From Pararhodobacter aggregans (GTDB lineage: Bacteria; Pseudomonadota; Alphaproteobacteria; Rhodobacterales; Rhodobacteraceae): a DNA stretch of 64,000 bases. Numbering within the stretch: the first letter of the stretch is position 1; every line of letters begins with the position of its first letter. Position numbers and translations under genes: made by a program. Location of the stretch: NCBI RefSeq assembly GCF_003075525.1, contig NZ_QDDR01000013.1, positions 1-64,000 of the forward strand, in the 5' to 3' direction. Below are positions 36,981-46,590 of the stretch, in pieces. The notes under the pieces were generated by a model. That model was not told the origin of the DNA and ran no database searches. It was given only the letters and a program-made list of their open reading frames with translations.

Positions 36981-37673
36981 CTAGGCGCGGGAGGACGGCA
37001 GCGTCTCCTGCAGAGAGCGCAGCTTGCCCTCCAGATGCGCGGCCAGCAGCTGCCCCAGCCCCTCGGCATCGCGGGCGGTGAGCGCCGCCAGGATCTCGCG
37101 GTGTTCCTCGATCGCGTGCTGCCAGCGGGTGCGGGACATGTTGGCCATGAAGCGCGCGCGCCGCACCCGGCCCGAGAGCGAGCGATGCGTGCCGATCAGC
37201 GCCTCGTTGCCGCTGCCCTGCAGGATCGCCTCGTGAATCGCCTGGTTGGTGCGGAAATAGGCGCTGATGTCGCCCGCCTCGTATTCGGCCTCCATCCGGG
37301 CCTGAAGATCGGCGATGGCGGCGATGCCCGCCTCGGTCATCCGGGCCGCGGCCTTGCGCCCGGCCAGCGATTCCAGCGCCATCAGCACCTCGAAGACCTC
37401 GGCCAGCCCCTCGGCGCTGATCTCGGCCATGCGCACGCCGCGGTTGGGCGTCCAGGTCAGCAGGCCTTCGGAGGCGAGCACCTTCAGCGCCTCGCGCAGC
37501 GGCGTGCGCGAGACGCCATAGGCACTGGCCAGCGCCTGCTCGTTCACCTTCTCGCCCGGCTTCAGCGGGCCTTCGGTGAAATAGCTGCGCAACTGCTCGA
37601 CCAGCTGGTCATGGAGCGAGGGGCGGTGGATCGGCTGGAGCAAGGTCATCGGGTCCGCTGGGGCTGCGATCAT
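36981..37673 (-). CDS. GntR-family (FadR subfamily) repressor
   Basis: The 230-residue protein has the winged helix (SLHDQLVEQLRSYFTEGPLKPGEKVNEQALASAYGVSRTPLREALKVLASEGLLTWTPNRGVRMAEIS) and a helical effector-binding FCD domain with metal-binding-type residues (FRTNQAIHEAIL, FMANMSR...EEHREILAAL). The ATG at 37673 has AGGA four bases upstream; earlier in-frame starts reach into the divergent promoter. It is divergent from the aminotransferase cluster and probably represses it by way of the palindrome at 37733. Confidence 0.9.
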   Translation of the reverse strand: MIAAPADPMTLLQPIHRPSLHDQLVEQLRSYFTEGPLKPGEKVNEQALASAYGVSRTPLREALKVLASEGLLTWTPNRGVRMAEISAEGLAEVFEVLMALESLAGRKAAARMTEAGIAAIADLQARMEAEYEAGDISAYFRTNQAIHEAILQGSGNEALIGTHRSLSGRVRRARFMANMSRTRWQHAIEEHREILAALTARDAEGLGQLLAAHLEGKLRSLQETLPSSRA

Positions 37674-37732
37674 TGTTTCCTGCATTTCCGGGCAAGACAA
37701 GGGGAGCCCGTCGCGAATTGAATGCTTGATTC

Positions 37733-37747
37733 TGTATTTTGAATACA
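37733..37747. promoter_or_regulatory. Likely GntR operator
   Basis: TGTATT-TTG-AATACA is a perfect 6-bp inverted repeat in the divergent region, 60 bp from the GntR start and 65 bp from the aminotransferase start. Its form is usual for GntR/FCD operators. Confidence 0.6.
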
Positions 37748-37812
37748 ATATGCACGATTCTCAGGGAAGACAAGACGATCCGGCCCGTTGCGGCCGGAGG
37801 GGGAGCCAAGAC

Positions 37813-38991
37813 ATGACCGGACGCCATCACCTGTTCATTCCGGGGCCCAGCGCCCTGCCCGATGACGTGATGCGGGCCATGGACCGGCCGACCATCGACC
37901 ACCGCGGCCCGGCCTTTCAGGCGCTGGCCCATGACGTGCAGGACGGCCTGCGCTGGATCTTCGGCTGCGCGGGGCCGGTGGTGACTTATCCCGCGTCCGG
38001 CAGCGGCGCCTGGGAGGCGGCGCTGGTCAACACGCTGTCCCCGGGCGATCAGGTGCTGATGTATGAAAGCGGGCAATTCGCCAGCCTCTGGGCCGAGATC
38101 GCCGGGCGCCTGTCGCTCAAGGCCGAGATCCTGCCGGGCGACTGGCGCCGGGGCGCCGAGGCCCAGCGCATCGAGGACCGGCTGCGCGCCGATCCCGGGC
38201 ACAGGATCCGCGCCGTCTGCGTGGTGCATAACGAGACCTCGACCGGCTGTACCGCCGACATTCCGGCGATCCGCGCCGCCCTCGACGCGGCCGGGCATCC
38301 GGCGCTGCTGATGGTCGATACGATCTCGTCCCTGGGCTCGATCCCCTACCGCGCCGATGACTGGGGCGTGGATGTGACGGTCGGCGGCTCGCAGAAGGGG
38401 CTGATGCTGCCGCCCGGGATTTCCTTCAACGCGCTGGGGCCGAAGGCGCTGGAGGCGGCGAAGACCGCCACCCTGCCCCGCTCGTACTGGGCCTGGGAGC
38501 CGGTGATCCGCCTGAATGCGGACGGCTTCTTCCCCTACACGCCCGCCACCAACACGCTGTTCGGCCTGCGCGCCGCGCTTGCCATGATGCGGGCCGAGGG
38601 GCTGGAGGCGATCTTCGCCCGCCACCGGCGCCTGGCCCGCGCGACGCGCGCCGCCGCCACCGCCTGGGGGCTGGAGCTGCAATGTGCGGTGCCGTCCGAA
38701 TATTCCGCGGCCCTGACGGCGCTTCGGGTTCCCGAAGGCGCCTCGGCCGACCGGCTGCGTCAGGTGGCGCTGGCCTCGTTCGATCTATCCTTGGGTAACG
38801 GGTTGGGAAAACTCGCCGATCGCGTGTTCCGCATCGGCCACCTCGGGCATCTCAACGACCTGTCGCTGATCTCGGCGCTGGCGGGGGTGGAAATGAGCCT
38901 TGGCCTCGCCGACATCGCCCACCAGCGGGGCGGCGTGGCGGCGGCCATGGGCGTCATGGCCGAGGCACAGCGGCAGGGAGAACCGGCATGA
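37813..38991 (+). CDS. Class V PLP aminotransferase (alanine/serine-glyoxylate type)
   Basis: The 392-residue PLP enzyme matches the glyoxylate aminotransferase branch of class V: HHLFIPGPSALPDDV at the start, TYPASGSGAWEAALVN (cofactor phosphate-binding), VHNETSTGCTADIPAI, LMVDTISSLGSIPY with the PLP-binding Asp, and the Schiff-base Lys in VGGSQKGLMLPPG. GGGGGAGCC precedes the ATG at 37813. The stop overlaps the next gene (ATGA), so they form one operon. The true amino donor and acceptor are not known. Confidence 0.9.
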   Translation: MTGRHHLFIPGPSALPDDVMRAMDRPTIDHRGPAFQALAHDVQDGLRWIFGCAGPVVTYPASGSGAWEAALVNTLSPGDQVLMYESGQFASLWAEIAGRLSLKAEILPGDWRRGAEAQRIEDRLRADPGHRIRAVCVVHNETSTGCTADIPAIRAALDAAGHPALLMVDTISSLGSIPYRADDWGVDVTVGGSQKGLMLPPGISFNALGPKALEAAKTATLPRSYWAWEPVIRLNADGFFPYTPATNTLFGLRAALAMMRAEGLEAIFARHRRLARATRAAATAWGLELQCAVPSEYSAALTALRVPEGASADRLRQVALASFDLSLGNGLGKLADRVFRIGHLGHLNDLSLISALAGVEMSLGLADIAHQRGGVAAAMGVMAEAQRQGEPA

Positions 38992-40391
38992 GAACGCATC
39001 GTCTGGTCCGGGAAATCCCCGTCGAAAGCCGTTATGACATCCTGGTGGCGGGCGGCGGCCCGGCCGGCACGGCGGCGGCCATCGCCGCCGCGCGGCTGGG
39101 CGCCCGGGTGCTGCTGGCCGAGGCGCAGGGCTGCATGGGTGGCATGGGCACCTCGTCCTATGTCACCACTTTCGGGCCGATGGGCGACGGCGAGAAGGCG
39201 CTGGTCGGCGGTTTCTGCCGCGAGCTGGTGGAATCGATGCACCAGCGCGGCTATCTCGGCCCCGGCGTGACGCCCGATTTCTGGCACAAGCATTACAACC
39301 GCTGGATCCCCTTCCACCCCGAGGGGCTGAAGCGCCTTCTGGACGAAAAGGCCACCGAGGCGGGTGTCGACGTGCGCTATTTCACCCGGGTCATTGATTG
39401 CGAGACGGACGGCCAGCGGATCACCGGCGCCGTGCTGAGCAATGTCGAGGGCTATAGCTTCGTCGAGGCAGGCGCCTTCATCGATTGCACGGGCGATGCG
39501 GCGCTGTCGGCGCTGGCCGGGGCGGAATGCAAGGTGGCGGGCATCGACTGGCCCGATACCGCACCCGGCACCCTCTGCTCGCTGGTGGGCGGGGTCGACT
39601 GGGACGACCCGGCCTATCAGGGCGGGGTCGAGGCGATGGATGCGGTGAAGCTGCGGGTCCGCAAGGAGATCCTGCCGCAGGCGGTGGCGGACGGCCATTT
39701 CTCGGAACATTTCCGCTTCATCCCCGGCATGAACAAGCTGGGCGAGAGCATCGCCAACATCAACGCCGGCCATGTCTACGGGCTGAACGGTCTGGACAGC
39801 CAAAGCCTGTCCGAGGGGATGATGCGCGGCCGGGTCGTGGCGCAGGAGTTCGTGGATTTCTACCGCAAATACGTGCCGGGCTGTCAGGATATCGAACTGG
39901 TCTCGACCGCGCCGGTGATGGGCGTGCGCGACACGCGGCGGATCGTCGGCGAATTCACCCTGACCATCGAGGATTATCAGGCCCGCCGCCAGTTCCCCGA
40001 TCAGGTCTGCGTCTACAACCGCCCGCCTGACAATCACCCGACGAACACCTCCGAGGCCGAATTCGAGCGTTTCAAGCGCGATTTCGAGGGCAACGGCAAG
40101 CTGGACCGCGGGGCCTCGGTCGGGATCCCCTATTCGATTCTGGTGCCGAAGGGGTGGGAGAACCTCTGGGTTGCCGGGCGCTGCCATTCCAGCGGGCACG
40201 CCGTCCACGGCTCGATCCGGGCGCAATCGGCGGCCTATATGATGGGTCAGGCGGCGGCGACGGCGGCCAAGCAATCGCTGGAGACGGGGCAGCCCGGCTG
40301 CGATCTGGATACCGAGGCGCTGGTCGGGCGCCTGCGCGCGCAGGGCTGCTACCTGCCGCAGACCGAGCTGAGCAAGACGATGACGCGCTGA
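38988..40391 (+). CDS. FAD-dependent oxidoreductase (PF12831 type)
   Basis: The 467-residue flavoprotein has the N-terminal FAD motif YDILVAGGGPAGTAAAIAAARLGARVLLAEAQGC and the second motif FIDCTGDAALSALAG; a late block is NLWVAGRCHSSGHAVHGSIRAQ. The lack of membrane segments points to the cytoplasm. Its ATG overlaps the aminotransferase stop by four bases. The pairing with a class V aminotransferase suggests oxidation of the same compound or its product. Confidence 0.88.
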   Translation: MRTHRLVREIPVESRYDILVAGGGPAGTAAAIAAARLGARVLLAEAQGCMGGMGTSSYVTTFGPMGDGEKALVGGFCRELVESMHQRGYLGPGVTPDFWHKHYNRWIPFHPEGLKRLLDEKATEAGVDVRYFTRVIDCETDGQRITGAVLSNVEGYSFVEAGAFIDCTGDAALSALAGAECKVAGIDWPDTAPGTLCSLVGGVDWDDPAYQGGVEAMDAVKLRVRKEILPQAVADGHFSEHFRFIPGMNKLGESIANINAGHVYGLNGLDSQSLSEGMMRGRVVAQEFVDFYRKYVPGCQDIELVSTAPVMGVRDTRRIVGEFTLTIEDYQARRQFPDQVCVYNRPPDNHPTNTSEAEFERFKRDFEGNGKLDRGASVGIPYSILVPKGWENLWVAGRCHSSGHAVHGSIRAQSAAYMMGQAAATAAKQSLETGQPGCDLDTEALVGRLRAQGCYLPQTELSKTMTR

Positions 40392-40437
40392 AGGCAAGAA
40401 TCACCCGCAGGGGTGAGGCATAAGGGGAGGAGACCAC

Positions 40438-41508
40438 ATGCCGAGAACTACCGTACTGGCCGGTCTGGCCGCGCTGACGCTGGGGGCGCCCCCGGCGCTG
40501 GCCGAGGACCGCTACGAAGGCGAGACGATCCGCATCGTCATCAACCTTGGTGCCGGGGGCTCGACCGGGGTGATGGCGCAGCTCTTCGCCAATCACTGGG
40601 CCGACCATATCCCCGGCAACCCCGATTTCATCGTCCAGCCGGTCACCGGCGGGGCCCAGATGGCCGGCATCATCGAGGCCCGCAACGCCCGCCCCGATGG
40701 CCTGACGCTGGCCTGGGTCAGCTGGTCGGGCCCGACCCGCGCCATCGGCCCGGCCTCGCAGAACGTCGACTGGTCGGATTTCGAGGTGATCGCCGGGATG
40801 GGCGTGCCGACCATGGCCTATATGCGCAACGACGTGGGCGGCGCCACGGTGACCGGCCCCGCCGATCTGCCCGGCCTCTCCGGGCTGCAGCTGGGCGGCT
40901 ACCGGCCGGGCTCGTATCTCGACCTCATAGGGCGGATGTCGCTGGACCTGCTGGGGATCGAGTATGGCTACACCACCGGTTTCGGCGACGGGTCGAGCAT
41001 CGTGGCGGCGCTCCAGCGCGACGAGGTGAATTTCCACGTCACCCCGGCGGGCAATTACTTCGGCGGGATCGAGGACAACGTGGTCGGCGCCGGGATCGGC
41101 CTGCCCTTGTGGTATTACGAACTGGCGGGGCCGGATGGCCAGCCGGTCGGGCTGGAGGGTTTCGGCGACATGCCGAGCTTTCGCAGCGTGGTCGAGGATC
41201 TGACCGGCGCCCCGCCCGAGGGTCCGCTCTATGACGCCATCGAATGGCTGAACCAGGGCATGGCGGGCACCACCTGGCTGATCGCCGCACCGCGCGGCGT
41301 CGATGCCGAGACGCTGGCGCTGCTGCGCGAAAGCTTCGCCGCCACCGTCGAGGAGCCCGCCTTCCGCGAGGCGGCGACGGCGACCGCGGGCTCGGTGCCG
41401 GTCTTCACCGGCCCGGCGCAGATGGAGACGATGATCGACGGGCTGCGGGCGGTCGATCCGGCGATTGCCGAAACGGTCACCTCCTATATCGCCAGCGGCA
41501 CGCAGTAG
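40438..41508 (+). CDS. TctC-type periplasmic binding protein
   Basis: The 356-residue protein starts with a signal peptide (MPRTTVLAGLAALTLGAPPALAEDR, likely cut after ALA). The mature part has the TctC-type motifs GETIRIVINLGAGGSTGVMAQ and GQ-like NPDFIVQPVTGGAQMAGIIEARNA. It collects a carboxylate in the periplasm for the fused permease downstream. A strong GGGGAGGAG site precedes the ATG. It is 46 bp after the oxidoreductase. Confidence 0.88.
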   Translation: MPRTTVLAGLAALTLGAPPALAEDRYEGETIRIVINLGAGGSTGVMAQLFANHWADHIPGNPDFIVQPVTGGAQMAGIIEARNARPDGLTLAWVSWSGPTRAIGPASQNVDWSDFEVIAGMGVPTMAYMRNDVGGATVTGPADLPGLSGLQLGGYRPGSYLDLIGRMSLDLLGIEYGYTTGFGDGSSIVAALQRDEVNFHVTPAGNYFGGIEDNVVGAGIGLPLWYYELAGPDGQPVGLEGFGDMPSFRSVVEDLTGAPPEGPLYDAIEWLNQGMAGTTWLIAAPRGVDAETLALLRESFAATVEEPAFREAATATAGSVPVFTGPAQMETMIDGLRAVDPAIAETVTSYIASGTQ

Positions 41509-41586
41509 GCGGGCCGCCGATGCGGCGCGGCCCCGCCCGTGCCGCATCGACGCCCTGGCAGGGGCCGGGACCGGGCGCGCGGCCAT

Positions 41587-41640
41587 GGTGGGATGAAATC
41601 CCACCCTACGGGCGCCTGTAGGGTGGGATTTCATCCCACC
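41587..41640. repeat. Perfect 23-bp inverted repeat (REP-like) between tctC and tctA
   Basis: Bases 41587-41609 are exactly complementary to 41618-41640, with an 8-bp spacer GGGCGCCT. Each arm contains a smaller palindrome GGTGGGAT-GAA-ATCCCACC. It lies 78 bp after the tctC stop and 71 bp before tctA. Confidence 0.85.
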
Positions 41641-41710
41641 GTCGCCCGCCCCGCAGCGGCCGCGCACCGGGGCACCACGACTTTCACCACGGGCAGGGGA
41701 GGCCCCGAGC

Positions 41711-43669
41711 ATGATCGACGCATTCCTGAGCGGTCTGGGGCTGGTCTTCACCTGGCCCACCCCCCTCTATCTGGGTCTGGGGGTGCTGTTCGGCCTCTGG
41801 CTGGGCGCGGTGCCGGGCCTGGGCGGGATCACCGGCGTGGTCATCATCCTGCCCTTCACCTTCGGCATGGACACAGTGCCAGCGCTGGCCCTGATCCTCG
41901 GCGTCTTTGCGGTGACCGCCACCTCGGACACCATCGCCTCGGTCATGCTGGGCATCCCCGGCACCGCGGCCTCGCAGGCGACGGTGATGGACGGCTATCC
42001 GATGGCGCAGAAGGGTCAGGCGGCGCGGGCCTTCGGCGCGGCCTTCACCGCCTCGGCCATCGGCGGCGTGCTGGGCGGGCTGGCCATGGCGGCCTCGCTG
42101 CCCCTGATCCGGCCCTTGATCCTGTCTTTCGGCACGCCCGAATTCTTCCTGCTCGGCGCCTTGGGCCTGACCATGGTCGCCACGGTTTCGGGCGGCGCGG
42201 TCTCCAAGGGGCTGGCCGCCGCCGCCGCGGGCCTGCTGCTGAGCCAGGTCGGTTTCCCGGTGGCCAGCGAGGAGCCCCGCTACTGGTTCGAGATCATGTA
42301 TCTGATCGACGGCTTCCCGCTGATCCCGGTGGTGCTGGGCCTCTTCGCCCTGCCCGAGATGCTGGACCTCGCCGTGCGCAATGCCTCCATCTCGCGCGTG
42401 GACCGGGACGAGACGGAATCCCTGACCGCCGGCATCCGCGACGCGCTGAGGAACTGGTGGCTGGTGATCCGCTGCTCGTGGATCGGCATCTATATCGGCA
42501 TGCTGCCGGGCCTCGGCGGGATGATCGCCGATTGGGTCGCCTATGGCCATGTCGCGCAGAGCAAACGCGCGCCGGGCGAGCCGGAATACGGCACCGGCAA
42601 CGTCCGCGGCGTCATCGCGCCCGAAGCCGCCAACAACGCCGTCCTCGGCGGGGCGCTGATCCCGACCGTCGGGCTGGGCATCCCCGGATCGGCCTCGATG
42701 GCGATCCTGCTTGGCGCCTTCACCATCCTCGGCCTCGCACCGGGCCGGGCGATGCTGAGCACCCAGCTCGACATCACCTTCTCGCTGGTCTGGATGCTGA
42801 TCGTCGCCAATATCTTCGGCGCGGGGCTGCTGATGATCGTCAGCCGGCAGATGGCGCGTCTGTCGTTCGTCAGCGGGCATCTGATCGTGCCGGGGGTGAT
42901 CCTGTTCGTCTTCATGGGCGCCTGGCTCGACACGCCCAGCATCGCCAGCTGGCTGACCGTGCTGGGCTTCGGCGCGCTGGGCTATCTGATGAAACGCGGC
43001 GGCTGGCCGAGGCCGGCGCTGGTGCTGGGCTTCGTGCTGGGGCCGGTGATGGAAAGCTCGCTGGTGCTGTCCTGGCAGAGCTTCTCGCCCGCCGACCTGC
43101 TGGCGCGGCCCCTGTCCATCGCGCTGGCGGTACTGCTGGTCGTGGCGCTGGTCTTCGCCATCCGCTCGACGCTGAAGGCGCGCGACGTGTCGTCGCTGCG
43201 CGCCGCCAGCCGGGCGTTGGGGGGACATCCGGCCTCGATCTTTCTGGGTCTGGCGCTGAGCGCCACCTTCCTTGCCGCCATCGCCCCGGCGCTGGGCTGG
43301 CCGCCCTCGGCCCGCCGCTTCCCGCTGGTCATCGCCCCGCTGGGCGCGCTCTTTGCCGCCGTGGCGCTGGTCACCGACCTGCGCGCCTGGCCCAAACGCC
43401 CGGCCAGCGAGGGCCGCGGCCCCGACCCCGAGACGCTGAAAAGCGCGGGGTTCCTGCTGGCCATCGGCGCCATGATCGCCACCGCCTGGGCCTTTGGCCA
43501 ACCCGTGGCGCTGGTGGGCTTCGTCGCGCTCTACCTCGGCCTGGCCACCCGCCACCGGATCGGCTGGACGCTGCTCTATGCGGCCGGGGCGGCGCTGGCG
43601 CTCTATGTCATCTATCACCGCGTGCTGCATGTCCGCTGGCTGGAGCCCGCGCTGGCCCTCTGGGGCTGA
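41711..43669 (+). CDS. TctA-TctB fusion permease of a tripartite tricarboxylate transporter
   Basis: The first 500 or so residues are TctA: GAVPGLGGITGVVIILPFTF, the IPGTAASQATVMDGYPMAQKGQAARAFGAAF block and GNVRGVIAPEAANNA. The last 150 residues (FLGLALSATFLAAIAPALGWPPSARRFPL onwards) form four hydrophobic segments like the small TctB subunit. In most systems tctB is separate and between tctC and tctA. Length 652 residues against the usual 500 supports a fusion, and no separate tctB is present. GGAGG lies nine bases before the ATG. Confidence 0.9.
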   Translation: MIDAFLSGLGLVFTWPTPLYLGLGVLFGLWLGAVPGLGGITGVVIILPFTFGMDTVPALALILGVFAVTATSDTIASVMLGIPGTAASQATVMDGYPMAQKGQAARAFGAAFTASAIGGVLGGLAMAASLPLIRPLILSFGTPEFFLLGALGLTMVATVSGGAVSKGLAAAAAGLLLSQVGFPVASEEPRYWFEIMYLIDGFPLIPVVLGLFALPEMLDLAVRNASISRVDRDETESLTAGIRDALRNWWLVIRCSWIGIYIGMLPGLGGMIADWVAYGHVAQSKRAPGEPEYGTGNVRGVIAPEAANNAVLGGALIPTVGLGIPGSASMAILLGAFTILGLAPGRAMLSTQLDITFSLVWMLIVANIFGAGLLMIVSRQMARLSFVSGHLIVPGVILFVFMGAWLDTPSIASWLTVLGFGALGYLMKRGGWPRPALVLGFVLGPVMESSLVLSWQSFSPADLLARPLSIALAVLLVVALVFAIRSTLKARDVSSLRAASRALGGHPASIFLGLALSATFLAAIAPALGWPPSARRFPLVIAPLGALFAAVALVTDLRAWPKRPASEGRGPDPETLKSAGFLLAIGAMIATAWAFGQPVALVGFVALYLGLATRHRIGWTLLYAAGAALALYVIYHRVLHVRWLEPALALWG

Positions 43670-43839
43670 GGCCGGGACCACCGGCATTCGTGGCAAATTC
43701 TCCGCATTCTCCGGCGAGGTGTTGAGACTTCGTAAATGACGACCGGCGATAAGGGGACGGTATCCCGCGCGGAGGGCCAGAAGGCCCGACTGCCATAGCC
43801 CGGGACGGCGACCGCATCCTTCACCCCCGGCCCTGCCCC

Positions 43840-45198
43840 ATGACCCTTACCGACCCCATTGCGCGCGCCGCCCTGGCCGCCAGCCGCTTCGGGCTGGGCG
43901 CCCGTCCCACGACCCTGCAGGACATTGCCTCGGACCCGCGCGGGGCACTGGTGCAGGAACTGACTACAGGCTGGGTGCGGCGCCTGCGCGGCACCCAGTT
44001 GCCCGATCCGGCCCAGGCCGCCGCGACCGGCGCATCGGGCAGCTTCACCGATTACGAAGCGATCAACCGGGCCGAGACGATCGCCGCCTTCCACAAGCGC
44101 GTCTTCGCCCCGGTCGGCTTCTTCGAGCGGCTGGTCATGTTCTGGTCCAATCATTTCAACATGTCGGTCGAAAAGGCCGCACTGGTGCGCGGCATGCGCG
44201 GGGTGGTCGAACGCTACGTGATCCGCGGCACGGCGACGGGCCCGTTCGAGCGCATGCTGACCGCGATCCTGACCCAGGCGGCGATGCTGTGCTACCTCGA
44301 CAATCAGGACTCGATCGGCCCCAACAGCCTGATCGGACTGCGGCGCGGCGCGGGCGTCAATGTCAACCTGGCGCGCGAGGTCCTGGAACTGCACACGCTG
44401 GGCTATGGCGCGGGCTATACCGAGGGCGACATCCTGCAGATGGCCTATATCCTCAGCGGCCACAGCTATGTCCGCGGATGGGAGGCCGACCGCAACCTGA
44501 ACGGCGGCAGCGATGCGACCCGCGGCCAGTACATCTTTCGCGACGACTGGCACGAACCGGGGCCGCGGCGCGTTCTGGGCCGGCGCTATACCGGGCGCGC
44601 GGGGCAGCTGACCGCGGTGCTGACCGATCTGGCCCGGCATCCGGCCACGGCACAGCACCTCGCCTTCAAGCTGGTGCAGCATTTCCTGACCGACACCCCC
44701 ACGCCCGAGATGGTCGATCCCATCGCCCGCGCCTATCTCGACAGCGAGGGCGACCTGATGCAGACGGCGCTGGCCCTCATCGACCTGCCACAGGCCTGGA
44801 CCCTGCCCCAGACCAAGCTGCGCACCCCCTATGAGCTGATGGTGGCACAGGCCCGGGCGCTCAACCGGATGTGGCACGATGACGACCTCTGGCTGCTGTT
44901 GCAGATCCTCGACGCGCTGGGCCACCGGCCCGGCTTTTGGGAGACGCCGGATGGCTTTCCCGACGAGACCGCGCATTGGCTCTCGCCCAACGGGCTGCGG
45001 ATCCGGGGCGACGCGCTGCAGAAGGCCACCCAGATCCTGCTGAACCGCGCGCCCCTGACCCTGCCGCCGCGACGGCTGGCCGCCCGGGTGCTGGGCCCGG
45101 CGCTGAGCGTCGAGACCGCCACCGCGCTGCGCGCCGCCACCGATCCCGTGCAGGCGCTGACCCTCCTCTTCATGGCCCCGGAGTTCCAACGGAGATGA
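43840..45198 (+). CDS. DUF1800 protein
   Basis: The 452-residue protein has the DUF1800 layout: an AASRFGLGARP start, FFERLVMFWSNHFNMSV, NLAREVLELHTLGYGAGYTEGDIL, RRVLGRRYTGRAG and HLAFKLVQHFLTD. DUF1800 and DUF1501 genes form a conserved pair, here joined by an ATGA overlap. They are found in many Gram-negatives, often with roles in secreted or surface material. There is no signal peptide. The start ATG has no strong ribosome binding site. Confidence 0.88.
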   Translation: MTLTDPIARAALAASRFGLGARPTTLQDIASDPRGALVQELTTGWVRRLRGTQLPDPAQAAATGASGSFTDYEAINRAETIAAFHKRVFAPVGFFERLVMFWSNHFNMSVEKAALVRGMRGVVERYVIRGTATGPFERMLTAILTQAAMLCYLDNQDSIGPNSLIGLRRGAGVNVNLAREVLELHTLGYGAGYTEGDILQMAYILSGHSYVRGWEADRNLNGGSDATRGQYIFRDDWHEPGPRRVLGRRYTGRAGQLTAVLTDLARHPATAQHLAFKLVQHFLTDTPTPEMVDPIARAYLDSEGDLMQTALALIDLPQAWTLPQTKLRTPYELMVAQARALNRMWHDDDLWLLLQILDALGHRPGFWETPDGFPDETAHWLSPNGLRIRGDALQKATQILLNRAPLTLPPRRLAARVLGPALSVETATALRAATDPVQALTLLFMAPEFQRR

Positions 45199-46547
45199 CC
45201 CGCCCCCTGCCCTTGCCCCATGACTGTGCCGACCACCTCCTGTCGCTGACCCGGCGCGGGCTGATGGGGCTGTCGGTCGGCCTGTTTTCGTCGGCCTTCC
45301 TCGGCGAGCGGGCCCGCGCCAACACGCTGAGCGAGGCGCGGCTGCTGATCGTGATCCTGAGGGGCGGCATGGACGGGGCGTCGCTGCTGGTCCCGGCCTT
45401 CGACCCGGCCTATTACGCGGCGCGGGGCGCGCTCGCCGTCCCGCCCGAGGCGGCGCTGGCCCTGTCGGGCGGCTTCCTGCTGCATCCGGCGATGCGCGAC
45501 CTGCAGGCCCTCTATGCGGCGGGTGAGGCCGCCTTCGTGCCCGCCGTCGGCCTGCCCCTGCAGACGCATTCGCATTTCGAATGCCAGGAGGTGCTGGAAA
45601 ACGGCCTCGCCGGGTCGCGCCCCGGGGCCTCGGGCTGGGTCAACCGGCTGCTTTCGGTCCTGCCCGGGGGCGAGCCCCTGCGCGACGGACGGGTGCTGGC
45701 CATCAACAGCAACCCGCTGATCGTGCGCGGCAGCGAGCCGGTGCTCGACTGGTCCAGCACCTGGTTCCCGCGCCTCAGGCCAACGGCGCTGGAGCCCCTG
45801 CACCAGATCTATGCGGCCCGCGACCCCGAACTGCTGGCGATCCATCGGCTGGGGCTGGAGGTCGATGCCATGGCCGGGGCCGGTGGTTACCAGAACGACC
45901 CGACCCTGCCGCCGGTCGTCAACGGCTTCCGCGGCGCAGCGCGGCTGCTGACCACGGCGGGAGGGCCACGGGTGGCGGTGCTGACCATCGACGGCTGGGA
46001 TACCCATGCCGATCAGGGGGTGCTGGAGGGGCACTTCGCCGAACGCCTCTCGACCCTTGACCGCGCTTTGGGGGTGCTGCGACACGATCTGGCCGGGGTC
46101 TGGGACAGCACGGCGGTGGTGGTGACGACCGAATTCGGCCGCACGATCCCCGCCAATGGCACCCGCGGGACCGACCACGGCGTTGGCATGCCGGTGCTGC
46201 TGGTCGGCGGCGCCGTGCGCGGCGGCATCCATGGCGACTGGCCGGGCTGCCGCCCGGCCGAGTTGCTTGACGGCTACGATCTGCGCCCGACCCTCGACCT
46301 GCGCTCGGTCTTCAAGGGGGTGCTCAGCGGTCATCTGGGGGTGGATCAGGCGCAACTCGACACCGTGGTTTTCCCCGACAGCGCCCAGACTGCCCCCACC
46401 CTGCACGGGCTGATCGTCGAGACCACCAGCCGCCGCCCGGCGCCGGCCGCGGATGCCCCGGTCCCGAGGCCGCTGACCGACGCCCAGTTGTCCGTGCCGA
46501 CGCCGATCCTGGCCTATCGGCAGCAAAACGGCATCTTCGTGCCGTGA
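45195..46547 (+). CDS. DUF1501 protein, Tat-exported
   Basis: The N-terminus carries a twin-Arg signal (SLTRRGLMGLSVGLFSSAFLGERARA). The 450-residue protein then has the family blocks ARLLIVILRGGMDGASLLVPAF and VVVTTEFGRTIPANGTRGTDHGVGMPVLLVGG, which resemble the alkaline phosphatase/sulfatase fold; the metal-type residues EFGR and GTDHG are intact. It is the second gene of the DUF1800-DUF1501 pair. It starts at 45195, overlapping its neighbour's stop. Confidence 0.88.
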   Translation: MTRPLPLPHDCADHLLSLTRRGLMGLSVGLFSSAFLGERARANTLSEARLLIVILRGGMDGASLLVPAFDPAYYAARGALAVPPEAALALSGGFLLHPAMRDLQALYAAGEAAFVPAVGLPLQTHSHFECQEVLENGLAGSRPGASGWVNRLLSVLPGGEPLRDGRVLAINSNPLIVRGSEPVLDWSSTWFPRLRPTALEPLHQIYAARDPELLAIHRLGLEVDAMAGAGGYQNDPTLPPVVNGFRGAARLLTTAGGPRVAVLTIDGWDTHADQGVLEGHFAERLSTLDRALGVLRHDLAGVWDSTAVVVTTEFGRTIPANGTRGTDHGVGMPVLLVGGAVRGGIHGDWPGCRPAELLDGYDLRPTLDLRSVFKGVLSGHLGVDQAQLDTVVFPDSAQTAPTLHGLIVETTSRRPAPAADAPVPRPLTDAQLSVPTPILAYRQQNGIFVP

Positions 46548-46590
46548 CCCTTGGCAGGCACCGCGCCCGGCGGCGCCCGGCAGGGTCCGC

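Noticed and set aside
41684-43696. 670-codon frame (-) opposite the TctAB fusion
   Set aside because: His/Gln/Arg-rich shadow of a membrane protein.
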